A stretch of 64,000 nt of DNA from Aspidapion aeneum (GCA_963576565.1 OY755039.1:86385207-86449206); one strand, 5' to 3'; positions 24,371 through 35,660 are shown, counted from the stretch's first letter. Made by a program: numbers and translations. The notes: a model not told the origin generated them from the sequence alone.

Positions 24371-25066
24371 TTTATTTTGTGCTATATTTTACGCACGATT
24401 ACTTCAATAAATCTATAACTATTTAGAAAAGTAAAAATATTTTTTAAAGAATTTAAAATTCTCAAAATGAATCAAATTAAAAAAAATCCAAATCATGTGT
24501 TAACAAACTCAATGCATTCGAAAATTTATAAGGCGATATTTACTCAGAGTAATATGGCTTTTTTGATGACGTCATCATTATCGCCTTACCCTATTATCAC
24601 CTTACCGTCGCCTTTTATTTTCAAACGCATCTTAGTAGTACAAAACTTACTTGTTTCACACATATTTTGCTTTTAATATTGTGCTATGATGGCATATCGT
24701 TTCTGAAATCTCAAAGGGTTTAAAATTTACTACTTATTTGCGAGGTGATAACATAGTTTAAGGCTCAGAGGGCTGTAAAGTCAAATTTTATGTCGCAACA
24801 AATCTGGTTGTTCGTATACTAAAATGAACCTTATATACCCTTCGAAATAAGATATTTTTATGGCTCTTTTGGGTTATTAATATAAGTAGACAATATTGTA
24901 TAAAGAAAAGCAATTTTTATTTAATTAAGTACTTAGAAGCCCCTTAAATATCTGGAAGTTTCCTGAAATCTCGTAGAACTAAAAATAATGATAGCATAGT
25001 AGTTTGAATTAAACTTAATTCAGTATCAGTTTTTGTTAGACCTCTGTATGGGCCGCTGTCGCCCGG
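24371..25066. other. non-coding stretch, nothing recognised
   Basis: TGACGTCA occurs at 24,567-24,574 in GATGACGTCATCAT. The 69-residue open frame at 24,467-24,676 has no recognised similarity. Confidence 0.4.
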
Positions 25067-27054
25067 TCTCTAACCAGGGTTGGATGGGCTCAAAAAAACC
25101 GGCCCTGGCAATTTTTTTTTCGGCCCTCGCTTCGGCACAAAAATTTTACGACAAAGAAAACGAAGCCATATTGTGTTATTTTTGTTTTTGATATTACGGA
25201 GCTTTTGCTTTTAAATAACATGCTAATTTTAAAGAATGTAATTTGCATTTTGAGAAAAAAACTTCATATAAACATATGTATGCATGTCCTAAATATCCTA
25301 ACTTGTGAGATACAAGGTGTTTAAAGACTTTCAGAAAATCTTCTTTTTTATTAATATCTGTGATACTGCTCTAGATATTTTGGTAAAATTTTATACTCTG
25401 TATGCCTATATTAAACACTAATTAACCGAACGGAACCTATTAACATAATTAATATCTAATTTTTTCACAAAATGAAAACTCAAAAAAAAAACTCTGCCAA
25501 TCTATGGGCACCTAAGCTCACACTAGGTACTATAGTTATAGTGTGAGCTAATATAATCAAAAACTGAAATATATTTGATTCAACTCCAGACTCAATTACC
25601 TTTCGTTTGATACCACACAAGCCATGTTTTGACTTAAACTCAATTTTTTTTTATCTACCCCCCACCCTTTTGAAAAAAAACTAAAATGTATTTTTTTTAA
25701 CTCCAGACTCAATTACCTTTCGTTTGATATCACACACGCCATATTTTCACTTAAACTCTAATTTTTGACATCTACCCCCACCCTTTTTTTAAAAATAAAC
25801 TAAAATTCATTTTTTTTTACTCCAGACTTAATTACCTTTCGTTTGATATCACACACGCCATATTTTCACATAAACTCTAATTTTTGGAATCTACCCCCAC
25901 CCTTTTATTTGGCTTGCGTTCGGTGGATTTTGTTCATTTTTAAATGGGACCATCACGGCTCAAGACCCAACTTAGGTACCAAATTTCATTAAAATCGGAC
26001 AAGCGGTTTTTGAGTTATGCGGGTTGGTCGTTACAGACAGACATACAGACAGACAGACAGACAGACAGCAAAACAAAAAAGTTTCAAAATCATCTGAAAC
26101 GCAAAGATATATAAAAAATTTTGAAATCGGAGCAACTTTTTTTTTCTCGAAAAAATTAGGATCACCATAGCTCACACTACTTATAGTAGTAGTGTGAGCT
26201 AAAATAATAACGTATAAAATTTCAACATACAATAGTACCCGTTACTTAAAAGGCTGCAAGTAATTTTTTTTCGAATTTAGGTTTTTGGTCTCGACGGATA
26301 TTCCATCATGTCCTATGTAATAAAATTTAAAAACAAAACTTCAAAAAAACAAATAGCAGTAACTGTAGTACTGCCTTAAAAATTAAAACTTTGAAGTCGT
26401 TTTTTTCCGAACCACATTTTCGTCACTTGCGCCTTTTTAACTACCGGGGCAGAGCAGGTATGGTAATTTTTCATATGATAACGACTTTTTTAATAATGAA
26501 CTTGATGCTGTTAATCGATTTCTTATATTTTTTATGTATTTTAGCACCAAAAATGATCTTTCGCAACTAATATATGAGATATTGGCAAGGCCGTACCCAA
26601 GGGGGAGATCAGGGAGATCAATCCCCACCAAAATAGTCAAGAAAGTGTGTTAAAAGTGATTTGACAACAGCAAGACAAATAACAAAAAAACTGGAAAATA
26701 TTTTTATTACATTTTTTAATCTCCCGATTTTTTCTTCTATATATTGGTATTGTAAAAATATATTAATAAGTTAGTGCCATTATCACATTATCTCCTTGAT
26801 ACATTATACTTATTTTAATATAAAAGTAACTGTAATAATCAAACGAGTAACTCAAGCCTGGAGTTACTACATACAGATTTTTTTTCAAAATTTAAATGTT
26901 TAAGGTTTTAATTAGTTTGTTTGCCAAATATACAAAAATAAATATTAATATTTTGGAATAGGTACATAGGGCCTGCGGCCCCGACCCTAAATTGTACCGG
27001 CCCACCAGGCATTTGCCCGGTTGCCCGCCTGTTCCATCCAACCCTGTCTATAAC
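25067..27054. mobile_element. hAT-type non-autonomous element carrying a nested family B copy
   Basis: The element spans 25,075-27,046 (1,972 bp). Its ends are perfect 13-bp inverted repeats, CAGGGTTGGATGG. The flanking octamers are TCTCTAAC (25,067-25,074) and TCTATAAC (27,047-27,054), matching at 7 of 8. GC-rich subterminal regions (GGCCCTGG, GGGCCGGTAC) are typical of hAT elements. No transposase frame remains. A full family B copy (25,491-26,204) was inserted later. Confidence 0.85.
25491..26204 (-). repeat. dispersed family B, full reverse copy
   Basis: On the minus strand: 5' hairpin AGCTCACACTACTA..TAGTAGTGTGAGCT at 26,204, GGTGATCCTAATTTTTTCGA, the GTCT microsatellite (near 26,035-26,072), AACTCAAAAACCGCTTGTCC, three internal repeats of about 110 bp (AGAGTTTA..GGAGTTAA), the 3' hairpin near 25,505-25,540 and the tail ending TTGGCAGAGT at 25,491. 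Confidence 0.9.
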
Positions 27055-28200
27055 CCTCCACAAAATACATTATAAATTGGATCTCCAATGGGCGGATCTC
27101 CAAGTGGTACCTAACGGGTGTCGGAGAACCTTAGGTGTATTACCTATTATCATGTTTGTACTGATAAAGGATAAAAGTATTAATAATACAGGGGCGTTGT
27201 CTACCCGTGATAAAATTTAAAACACTTTTTTTTAATATAAAAATTTCCTGCGTTGAATTTAAGTACATAATAATATAAAATAATTCAAAATTAATTGCTA
27301 CCAAAAGAAAACATTTTGAATTTTTGCTAGCTACCGCCATTTTCCATATTTGTACAGTATTATCCCGATTTCATAATAACTTATAATTAGTTGTTAGTTT
27401 TTTTTAAAGGCTAGTTGTTTTTTTTTAATAATCAAGTTATTGCGGGAATTTTTGTATCAGTTTTATCTAAGTAGTAAAGTAGTGAAACCAAAAACTGTGT
27501 GCGACGTTTAAAACCAATTCCAATTTTCTTAAAAAAATTTGAAGTAATAACGTCGAATTGAGCTGATAAAAAATAAGTTTATAATGTACTTTTGAATTTT
27601 TTACTATCATAAGTCTTAAGTTTTATTAAAATATTTAAAGTTTTAATGGAGATTTTTTGTGTTGCAGTTAATTGCCTGAAGTTGAATTTATTACATAAAA
27701 ACAATAAAGTTTTACAGGTCGTCAAAATTTTGTTACAGTTTTAAAATCTTAAGTATAATAGTATTATATTATCGGTATACTGGCAAAATCCACTAAGTCA
27801 AAAATGTTAGTTTTAAGAAAATCGCATTTTAAGAATATCTGAAATTAGAAACAACATTTTGAGACGATTAATATATTGGATATTAGATAATGTATGTAAG
27901 TATGTAAAACAAAAGTTTATTTTTAGTTATTTATAGTTATTTTTTATAGATTTTGTCAAGTCTGGGATTTAATGTATTTTTTAAATTTGGTAAACGGCCA
28001 GACTTAATCACGGCTGGTTTTAATTAGACAAAGACTTATTATTTTTGTTTATTAATATGCAAATATCTCAAAAACTAAAAATAATGACTTAGTGTAAATT
28101 ACTTGTTTACCAACGATATGTTATATAACGAAGTAAATGTAATGTACTTTTGAATTTTAAAAAATTTGAATAAATAGACTTTAGAAACCAAAAAAAAATA
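27055..28200. other. non-coding AT-rich stretch, nothing recognised
   Basis: No protein similarity or repeat was identified. The 66-residue minus-strand frame at 27,140-27,340 is unsupported. Confidence 0.4.
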
Positions 28201-28204
28201 TAGA

Positions 28205-29660
28205 ATCATAATTATTTTAATTTAGTAAATACACTTAGGCAAATCACACGCACTCAATACTCTAAAAATCGAGATGAGTTAAGCTATTTTGTATAAATTC
28301 ACTTATTGAATAAATGCATTTTCCTATCAAGAAATTTTTTATTTTACTTTTGAAAGCAAGTAAAGAAATACTTCGAATATTTTGAGGTAGTTTGTTGTAA
28401 AAGGCAGACGCATAGTGAAGCGTCGCATTCCAAGAAGTACCGAGGCGGAGAAATTGTACACGAATATCACTTCGATGTCGAGTGTTGTGGTCATGAATAT
28501 CCTCAACACTAGTGTAGTTATTAGAATTTTTATGGAAATATAAAAGACATTCCAAAATGTTTTGTGAGGGAATGGTTAATTTTTTAGGATTTGAAAGTGG
28601 GGTGTGACATTTTCTTGGCACCTAATCCCTGCTAAAATCCTCACTGCCCTGCGCTGAAGACTGAAGATGCAAGAGGCATGGATTGAGTGGTCCTAGGCCA
28701 GAAGTGCGTATACAGCGACAGAATGAAACAGCCCGTGGTAAGCCATCTCAATGATTTTAGAGATGTTACGAAGAACATATACAGAATGCCATAACCTTTT
28801 TGATGTAATTTTTACGTGTTGTTCAAATGTTAATTTTTGATCTAGAGTCACTCCCAGGAGTTTCACATTTTCTGGGTTATTTGGAATCTGTATTCTTTTT
28901 AAAGTGAAATTTATGTTTTGTATTTTTTCTAAATTGACATTGAAAAGATTAGATGTAAACCAGTAATTGGCAGTGTTAGTGTGTCGTAAACTTTCCTAAC
29001 AAGCCTCTTCCAAAGTAATTGCTTTTATAGAAAATCCATTATAATCTGCATGTTATACTAACCTGGCACTCGGGTAGGTCGGTGGAAAAGTCATTTATAT
29101 AAAGTAGGAACAATAAAGTAAGGTCACTATATCACGAACAAGGAACTTCGTGATATAGTGACCTTACAATAAAGGACATAGTATTAAGCCCTGTGGCACT
29201 CCATGCCGCACCGATCTCTCCTCTGAGCGACGACCATCTATCTCTCTGATCTGCACACGGTCTGTGAGGTTCACAGACATAAATTTGAGACTTTAAGTTT
29301 ATCTAAATCATAGTATTTTAGTTTTTCAAGAAGAATATCATGGGAAACACAGTCGAAGGCATTGGAGAAATCACAGAAAGTGGTAGAAAAAATCTGTTCC
29401 CATTACAAGCCGTCCAGTACGTAGTCACAGAGACGAGGTATGGTTCCAGTAGTGGATTTGTTCTTCCTAAATCTAAACTGCTCTTCGACAAGAAGCTGAT
29501 TTACCTTAAAATACTTATATAGGTGCATTTTAAGAAGAGCTTTAAAAAGTTTTGAAAAGACAGGTATTATTAAAATTGATCTGTAATTAGCTGGTAGAGA
29601 CTTATAATCTATTAGCTTGGTAGGTGAGCAATTTTTTAAGACTATTTTCATTTTGAAAAT
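28205..29660 (-). pseudogene. decayed non-LTR retrotransposon (LINE), RT to C-terminus
   Basis: Read on the minus strand. 29,651-29,403 gives NYRSILIIPVFSKLFKALL and QFRFRKNKSTTG (RT fingers). About 29,390-29,320 gives FCDFSNAFDCVSHDILLEKL. Near 29,200-29,090 come the VPQG-type loop and YINDF, followed by KLLGVTLDQKLTFEQHV (near 28,850) and LQRRAVRILAGIRC (near 28,650). A 119-residue frame at 28,621-28,262 ends with HNTRHRSD, AFYNKLPQNI and the FK-IKNFL tail. This block order is standard for Jockey/CR1-like LINEs. Frame changes, at least one stop and a 48-bp palindromic insertion (29,119-29,166) disrupt it. The 5' half is missing, as is usual for LINE copies. The exact 3' end is unclear. Confidence 0.85.
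29111..29174. mobile_element. 48-bp perfect palindromic micro-element inside a LINE
   Basis: The element at 29,119-29,166 begins TAAGGTCACT and ends AGTGACCTTA. The arms are 20 bp with no mismatch around an 8-nt loop. CAATAAAG flanks it on both sides (29,111-29,118 and 29,167-29,174). It lies between the VPQG and YINDF motifs of the minus-strand LINE; taking out the element and one octamer puts the two motifs back in one frame, so it inserted into a LINE that was intact at that point. Confidence 0.92.
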
Positions 29661-30011
29661 TTTTGCCTACCCTGCTTTGAATAACACTGCACGCCACTGC
29701 TATATTAGTTTTTGGTAATTACATAAGTTATGAGTTTTTTTTATCTAAAACACTTGATTTTTTTAGCAACACGTTTTTATCTTATTAGGTACAAATGTTT
29801 TTTGTCTAGCACCCATATAATTTGTTCACAATCATCATTTTCCAAAAAATAAAACATGACAAGAGTAGTTACCATTTTTGGTTTTTTATCCATTAGTGCA
29901 ATTCAAATATCATGTCAAAGTGTACCTTTAATTTTAACAGATTTTATAAAGAATAACAGTTTAGCTGAAGGTCTTTCTGCTGCTAAAGTTAATCTTGCAG
30001 GTAAGTCACTC

Positions 30012-30068
30012 CATTAAACTAAGGTCACTGTATAACAAAGTTAGTTACACAGTGACCTTACATTAAAC
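30012..30068. mobile_element. 41-bp palindromic micro-element in the carboxypeptidase intron
   Basis: The element at 30,020-30,060 begins TAAGGTCACT and ends AGTGACCTTA. The arms are 17 bp with one mismatch around a 7-nt loop. CATTAAAC flanks it at 30,012-30,019 and 30,061-30,068, a perfect 8-bp duplication. It begins 19 bp inside intron 1, just past the donor GTAAGT at 30,001. Confidence 0.92.
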
Positions 30069-30738
30069 CCCTTTAAAAAAATTATCACTAAAAATGTTAG
30101 ATAAAGTGGGAGTAAAAAGTTCATATTTTTCTTCGTTTTGCAGGGTAGTGAATAACTGGAAATGAAATAAAGTCTATACGGATCAATGACGGACCTCATA
30201 CCTTCCTACAGCTAGCTAGCCTATTATATATCATATATATCATATCTAACTTTTGTTTACGAAAATCAGCTGGACCACCCGTGTCGTGAAAATTCGACAT
30301 ATATTTATAAGATCCGAACATCGGTTTATTCTATTCACCGTGGCCCTTGTACACATGTAGTCTGTAGTGACCATAGCTTTTTATCCAACGCTTTGTTTTT
30401 TTAGACGGGCCCACGCCTTTTGAAAAAGATATAAAATAAAGTTAAAATAAAAATTTTGGTTTTTTTAATGTCTAGATAGTCACAATATAAATTAAACATG
30501 CATTCATAAATTCATGAAAGGAAAAAAAAATATTTTTGAAAATAGAACAAACACCCTGCTTTTAGTTATTTGATGTTTTAACTCATCCTTTCATTGTATA
30601 GTTCTTTTTATAACTTATTTTAAAATCGCATTTTCTTTCCTGATTTCGAAAATATGCTATATTCATTTGTAGCCGCTATCAATGAATAGGAAAAAATGCT
30701 CAAAATGCTAAAAATTCTTGTTTAAAGCAAAATAATAA

Positions 30739-30901
30739 CAATGATTACACAAATCGATATACTACCTAACAAACTTAATAACAGCAGCGTACAGATGGCT
30801 CTGTCGTTTATTCATGTAGTTCAAATGATGACACGGCAGAGCCACCTACACGCTGCTGTTATTAAGTTTGTTGGGTTGCATATATATTTGTGTAATCATT
30901 G
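30739..30901. repeat. 163-bp inverted repeat, possibly two nested palindromes
   Basis: The outer arms read CAATGATTACACAAAT. The inner arms are AACAAACTTAATAACAGCAG with a following CGT, and GGCTCTG further in. The inner arms match almost perfectly, whereas the junction between outer and inner arms is less alike, which suggests one palindrome inserted near the centre of another. No target duplication was recognised. It lies in the carboxypeptidase intron 1. Confidence 0.75.
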
Positions 30902-30921
30902 ACAATAGAGAATTATTGAAA

Positions 30922-31165
30922 TACAGCCAGGCTATAATTGTGAGAGGCACAATTTTGACACCTTCACATTGTAATACACTGTGATCTTTCAACACACGGC
31001 CTTTGTTTACTATATGAATCGGAATAAATAGTGCCTTCTTTTATTAATTGAAAATAAACGACGAAAGTTTTAAATTCGACTTTGGTATGTCAATTTTGAA
31101 GGATTAACTGTCAGTTTTCAATAATGTGTCAAAATAGTGCCTGGCAAAATTATAGCCTGGCTGTA
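30922..31165. mobile_element. Tc1/mariner-type MITE with TA duplication
   Basis: The element spans 30,924-31,163 (240 bp). It begins CAGCCAGGCTATAATT and ends in the complement AATTATAGCCTGGCTG; the arms extend about 50 bp with scattered mismatches (GCAC-ATTTTGACAC). TA flanks it on both sides (30,922-30,923 and 31,164-31,165). It lies in the carboxypeptidase intron 1. Confidence 0.85.
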
Positions 31166-33219
31166 TTTTAATATTTCTTTAATAATCAGTTTTTTAATCC
31201 CTTAAGATATTAAGATATTTGACGTTTCTGACATGCACCATTTGTCATCTTGAGAAAAATTATACAATTTTTTTTCATCTCTACATTTTACCATTAACGG
31301 GACAATTTATGATAAATCACCCAGTACGCAAACTCAACCGTTTTTAACTTTTTGAATTATTTACTTCTTGGTTTTATTATATTAACAACTCTGTAAGAAT
31401 TAAAAGGACGAAGTTGTTATGTAACTTCATTAATTCCAAAACTTAATGACACGGAAAACGTTTAATTTATGTACATTATGTTTTTACAAATTTTGTTTTA
31501 AACTAAGGGAAGAAGAGAGAATTAAAATGTATAATAATATACAGGGTATTCCGTTAAAAAAATTATAAAATATTAGTTAAATTATTACCACGAAATAGAC
31601 ATTTAAAAAGCCTAAAACTTTGGGTCAAACATTTTTTGATACTTTGTATATTTTAGCCAATAAACAACTATTGTCCATACCTAAATATCAGCGACCCTGT
31701 ATAATATTTCATATTTTTTCAGAGTTTCAAGATATACAGAGCTACTCGAGCTTTTTTACAGTAGACCCAGCATTTAATTCAAACTTATTTTCTTGGTTTA
31801 TATTATCACAAAATGATCCCAGCACCGACCCTGTCATTTTGTGGTTACAAGGAGAACCTGGCGAATCTAGTTTGATTTCTTTATTTTTAGGTAAGTACTT
31901 TTTTTTGCCTAAGAAAACTTTATACAGCATATTTTTGCAAACAAAATTCTATTTTTTTTAGAAAATGGACCATTTGTAATTTCCAGATCAAATCTGTCCA
32001 AAAGTCTTAGAGAATATTCTTGGACTAAAAACTACAACATTCTCTATACTGACAGCCCAGTTAATACTGGATTTAGTTTTAGCAATAAAAATGGTTATGC
32101 CAAAAACCAAACTATAATAGCCGAACATTTGTATTCAGCTTGAAATCAATTTTTTACAATTTTCTCGGATTACGGATCAAATGATTTTTATTTGGCTGGT
32201 GATATATTATGATATAGATATAAATATATTCCAACTCTTGGAGTTAAAATTTACGAGGAAAACCTAAACAAATCAAATACAAATATTAATCTTAAAGGTT
32301 TTATTGTTGGTAACGGTATAAGTAATCCAAGGAAGTTTATACGATTTTCATTTGATTGATGAACAAGGCAAAGCAAAAATGAAAGATTATGAAGCAAAAA
32401 TTGACTCTTACCTTGAAGACAAAGACTATGAATCTGCCTTTGACACATATGATGATCTAATATACGGCGAGTTAAATTATCAAACAGTATTTAAAAACGA
32501 AACTGGTTACAACAGTTGGTTAAGCGTTCTGGATCTTGCTTTAGATGAATATTATTATCTAGGCATTTTTCGTCTGCTCATAAATGAAACCGTAAGGAAT
32601 GCCATTCATGTTGGAACGACAAATTATTTAACATTGAACGATCTAGTGCAAAACGCGTTAAAAGCCGATTTCTTTCAATCTACTCAGGATAAAGTAGAAA
32701 TAATTCTTTTAAATAACTACAGTGCTTTGTTATACTCTGGACAATTCGATATAATTGTACCATATGCAAGAACTTTAAATTACATCCACAGTTTGGACTA
32801 TGCTTTCAATACAAATTTCTCAAGTTCTACAAGACACGTTTGGACCGTAGATTCAGATTTAGCAGGATATATTAGACAAGTTGGTGCCTTGACAGAAGTA
32901 ATGGTACGCAATGCTGGCCTTTTTACTATTGTTGATCAAACCAAGTGGATTTTAAATCTGTTATCACAATTTACTAGCAATAGCTGGACGATTTAATGGT
33001 ATGTGTTATATAAAAAAATCTAACGAACAACGCTGTAGTTTAGCAAAAAATAAGACATTTACAAAGTTACTTAACATCTACTTACGTCATGACACCTGCT
33101 TCATAAACAAACATTTAATAAAAATTGGACTAAAAGATATTTTTTTTTTTAATTTTTGACATATCATTCCCTATTAATTATTATTAAATTGTTTTAACTT
33201 ACTTAACTAAGCACTATTC

Positions 33220-34396
33220 TTTTTTTTTTACGGTTAAGCGCACTCGCAAGAAGATTCCTATTACGCTCGAGAACCGACCAGTGCGCGGAAATGTTGGTGT
33301 GTGCTGGATTTGAAACGGTTCAGGTAGTAACCTGCAGGGAAAACTGTGGCAGGGAGTTTATTCCACAGCGATGCTGTTCTCCAGAGATATGAATTCTGAT
33401 ATAATGAGGTTCTTGGTGCCTCTATTTTGACAGTAAATTGATGGTTACCGTCTGTATGACATGTTCGCCTAGTAGGTGCTACTCCCGGGGGGCCGTGCCA
33501 ACTCTTCAGAGCATTTTCCGTGATAATACCTGTAGAAGAGAGATTGATCGCCCACAGTTCTTCGATGTTCGAGACTATCCAAGCTACGGGTAAGGGCGGG
33601 GTAATTGATCAGCTTGATAGCTCGTTTTTGCACGGTGTTCAAAAGCATTAAGGTATGTTTGGGTGCCGCACTCCATATATGTGAGCAGTACTCCATAGTT
33701 GGCTGAATCTGGGCTTTGTAGAGTGTCAGCAGTTGGCTTGGTGTATACAGATCTCTTGTACGAAATAGCACCCCAAGCTTTTGGGAGCCCTTTTAGCTAT
33801 ATCTACCACGTGACTGTGCCAAGACATGTTGGTCTCTGCAGTGACTCCTAAGATGTTCAACTGGCTCTGCAATGTGACAGCACTTCCAGATAGCATGATG
33901 TTTGGCTCACCGGTGCTGGTCTTTTTTGAAAACAGGGCTGCTTGCGTTTTCTGCGCGTTCAAATGTACAAGGTTTTTGTTGCCCCAGTCCTCTATTATCT
34001 CCAGGTCGTTATTTATCTGCGATATTTGAGTTAGTCTAAGATGATGGAATTCATCTGCGGTAGACACTGAGTGGGTGGTATGACTGGAGAAACTACATTA
34101 CCATCATCTACAAAGCAATAAAATGGATCTACTGTTTTATCTATGAGGTCATTTATGTAAATCAGAAAAAGTGTTGGCGAAAGGATTGCTCTCTGTGGCA
34201 CACCAGCATTTATTTGGTAAGAGTTGGAGTTCCGGCCATCCAGTGCAACATAAATGGATTTATCTTTAAGGTAACTTTCAAACCATGTGCAAAGTTTCGG
34301 CGACAATCCCATTGCTTTGAGCTTGTTGAGCAGATTTTCATGCCAGACTTTATCGAATGCTTTAGATATATAGATATATACTGTCTTAAAGGCCAC
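33220..34396 (-). pseudogene. 5'-truncated LINE (Jockey/CR1-like), RT core to 3' end
   Basis: Three minus-strand frames in succession. 34,396-34,031: ISKAFDKVWHENLLNKLKAM, INAGVPQRAILSPTLFLIYI, CFVDDGNV (the FVDD catalytic box). 34,067-33,726: NKNLVHLNAQKTQAALFSKK, LNILGVTAETNMSWHSHV. 33,771-33,469: LYTPSQLLTLYKAQIQPTME, WSAAPK, YRYYHGKCSEEL. The C-terminal part (RTSLYQNSYLWRTASLWNKL type) continues to about 33,250. A T run at 33,219-33,228 is the poly-A tail on the minus strand. The VPQG glycine is Arg. Frameshifts near 34,050 and 33,750 make it inactive. The truncation lies just upstream of the RT core. Confidence 0.9.
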
Positions 34397-34472
34397 CTAT
34401 CTGACAGCGCTAACAGAGTTTAAAACTTTAACGTGTTCAAACTTATTTGTATCTTAGAATAATAGTGATATA

Positions 34473-35037
34473 TAGGGTGTTAATAAAGTATGTCGCCAAG
34501 CTTCAGAGGATTATTATTTGAGTGATTTTAAGCCAAAAACTTCGTATAAACATACGTCCGAAATTGCTTAGTTTTCGAGATACAGTTTGTTAAAGTTTTA
34601 ATTATTTGTTTGTTTTTCTTTATAACTCCTGCAGTTTTTGAGATTTTTAGCTTGGCTTAGCTTTAAAAGATACAAAAAATTGCAAACTACCAAAAAGTTT
34701 CTCAATAAAACAAAGAAACCATTTATTTTCTTTAAATCCGCCTTGGGGTTGCAACAAAGTTCTGGGGAAAAAGGGGGCATAACTCCTGAAAAAATATCAC
34801 CCTGAGTTATTTTTCATGATATTAGGCTTGCTTAATGATGTATACCTAGTAGCTAAAAACACGTTCCAAATTTAAGCCAAGCATTTTAAAAACTGCACGA
34901 GCTATAAAGAAAAAACAATAAAAAAATTGAAATTTTGTCACCTTCTATCTCGAAAACTAAGCATTTGCAATCTATATTTATAGTTTTTTTCTTAAAATCC
35001 TCTAAAGATTGGCGATATACTTTATTAACATCCTCTA
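34473..35037. mobile_element. MITE with ~45-bp inverted ends
   Basis: The left end has AGGGTGTTAATAAAGTATGT followed by CGCCAAGCTTCAGAGGATT. The right end, read inward, has GGATGTTAATAAAGTATATC and GCCAATCTTTAGAGGATT. Inside, CTTAGTTTTCGAGATA and its complement recur, giving a second inverted layer. A diverged relative lies at 20,480-21,000. TA next to both ends suits a TA target, but flanking sequence is ambiguous. Confidence 0.75.
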
Positions 35038-35179
35038 TTCCCGGTGAGTTCCTATTTCTATACTTTATTTTAATTTCTTCTTTTTTCTCATGTGATTTTC
35101 AGCGCAATAATAATATATTTTGCCCGATTGTTTATTGTAATATTTATAATCAAAGTATATATTTTTGTTTGTAAAATCA

Positions 35180-35212
35180 ACATAAATTGATTTAATTTAA
35201 TTTAATTTTATT
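35180..35212. repeat. TTTAA short tandem run
   Basis: Four to five units of TTTAA occur near 35,188-35,210. Confidence 0.7.
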
Positions 35213-35264
35213 CGACATTTTTTGGTAAAACTTTGAACTTGAGTCCTAAATCCTAAAGTTCTCA

Positions 35265-35660
35265 AGATATCAGATATAGATTTAGTGTAAAGTTAAGGCT
35301 TTTATGCACCATTTTGTTAAATGCTTGTGTTACATCTAGAAGGACTGCAGAACGAATTTTTATTTTCTAGAGATTTTTCAATTATGTTAGGAATTTTGTA
35401 TAGCTGGTCTATCGTAAAATGCTTGCTTAGAAGTAATTTTTTGTCTAGCTAGAATTGGTTTGATTCAATTAAGCAATATTTTTATAGAGCATGGGTATAA
35501 TTGGTAGTAATGATAATGGCCCATAAGAAGACACGTCACGGGGTGTCTTTACTGGTTTTGAAATTTCGGTGACTTCCGCAACATTCCACAGTTTGGGTAC
35601 ATATCTAAGTCTAGGATAAGATTGATAAGATTGCAAAGCAAAAAGTTGATTTTTGTGCTC
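35265..35660 (-). pseudogene. LINE reverse transcriptase fragment
   Basis: On the minus strand: LRYVPKLWNVAEVTEISKPV, then SSYGPLSLLPIIPMLYKNIA, then, after stops and frame changes, AVLLDVTQAFNKMVH. These are the RY-PK-WK-A, SYRPISLLP and LDV-QAFDKVWH blocks of Jockey-like elements. Its RT block is independent of the LINE at 33.2-34.4 kb, since it overlaps the same part of the protein. Confidence 0.8.

Larger units (their letters stand above)
29856..32996 (+). pseudogene. serine carboxypeptidase (S10, CPVL-like) pseudogene, three exons
   Basis: Exon 1 is 29,856-30,000: a signal-peptide-like start (MTRVVTIFGFLSISAIQ), then PLILTDFIKNN, donor GTAAGT. Exon 2 is 31,723-31,890: SYSSFFTVDPAFNSNLFSWF and ILWLQGEPGESS, donor GTAAGT. 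Exon 3 is 31,962-32,996: ENGPF, REYSWTKNYNILYTDSPVNT, QFF, ILTLG-like YIPTLG, NLKGFIVGNGISNP, then YSGQFDIIVPY and the C-terminus. All junctions keep phase 1. The family is a secreted or lysosomal peptidase. The oxyanion motif GGPG reads GEPG; the nucleophile segment GESYAG is replaced by a TGA-containing stretch (stop 32,210-32,212); the catalytic His of NAGHMVP is Leu (NAGLFTIVDQ). The catalytic Asp (GQFD) remains. TGA also occurs at 32,141-32,143, and there is a deletion with a frame change near 32,330. Introns show it is not a processed copy. The last 214 codons (32,352-32,993) are still open. Confidence 0.9.

Noticed and set aside
25491..26204. Calling family B a Helitron
   Set aside because: One end reads CTAA after a hairpin, but the A/T insertion-site rule and the usual spacing between hairpin and end are not met in all copies.
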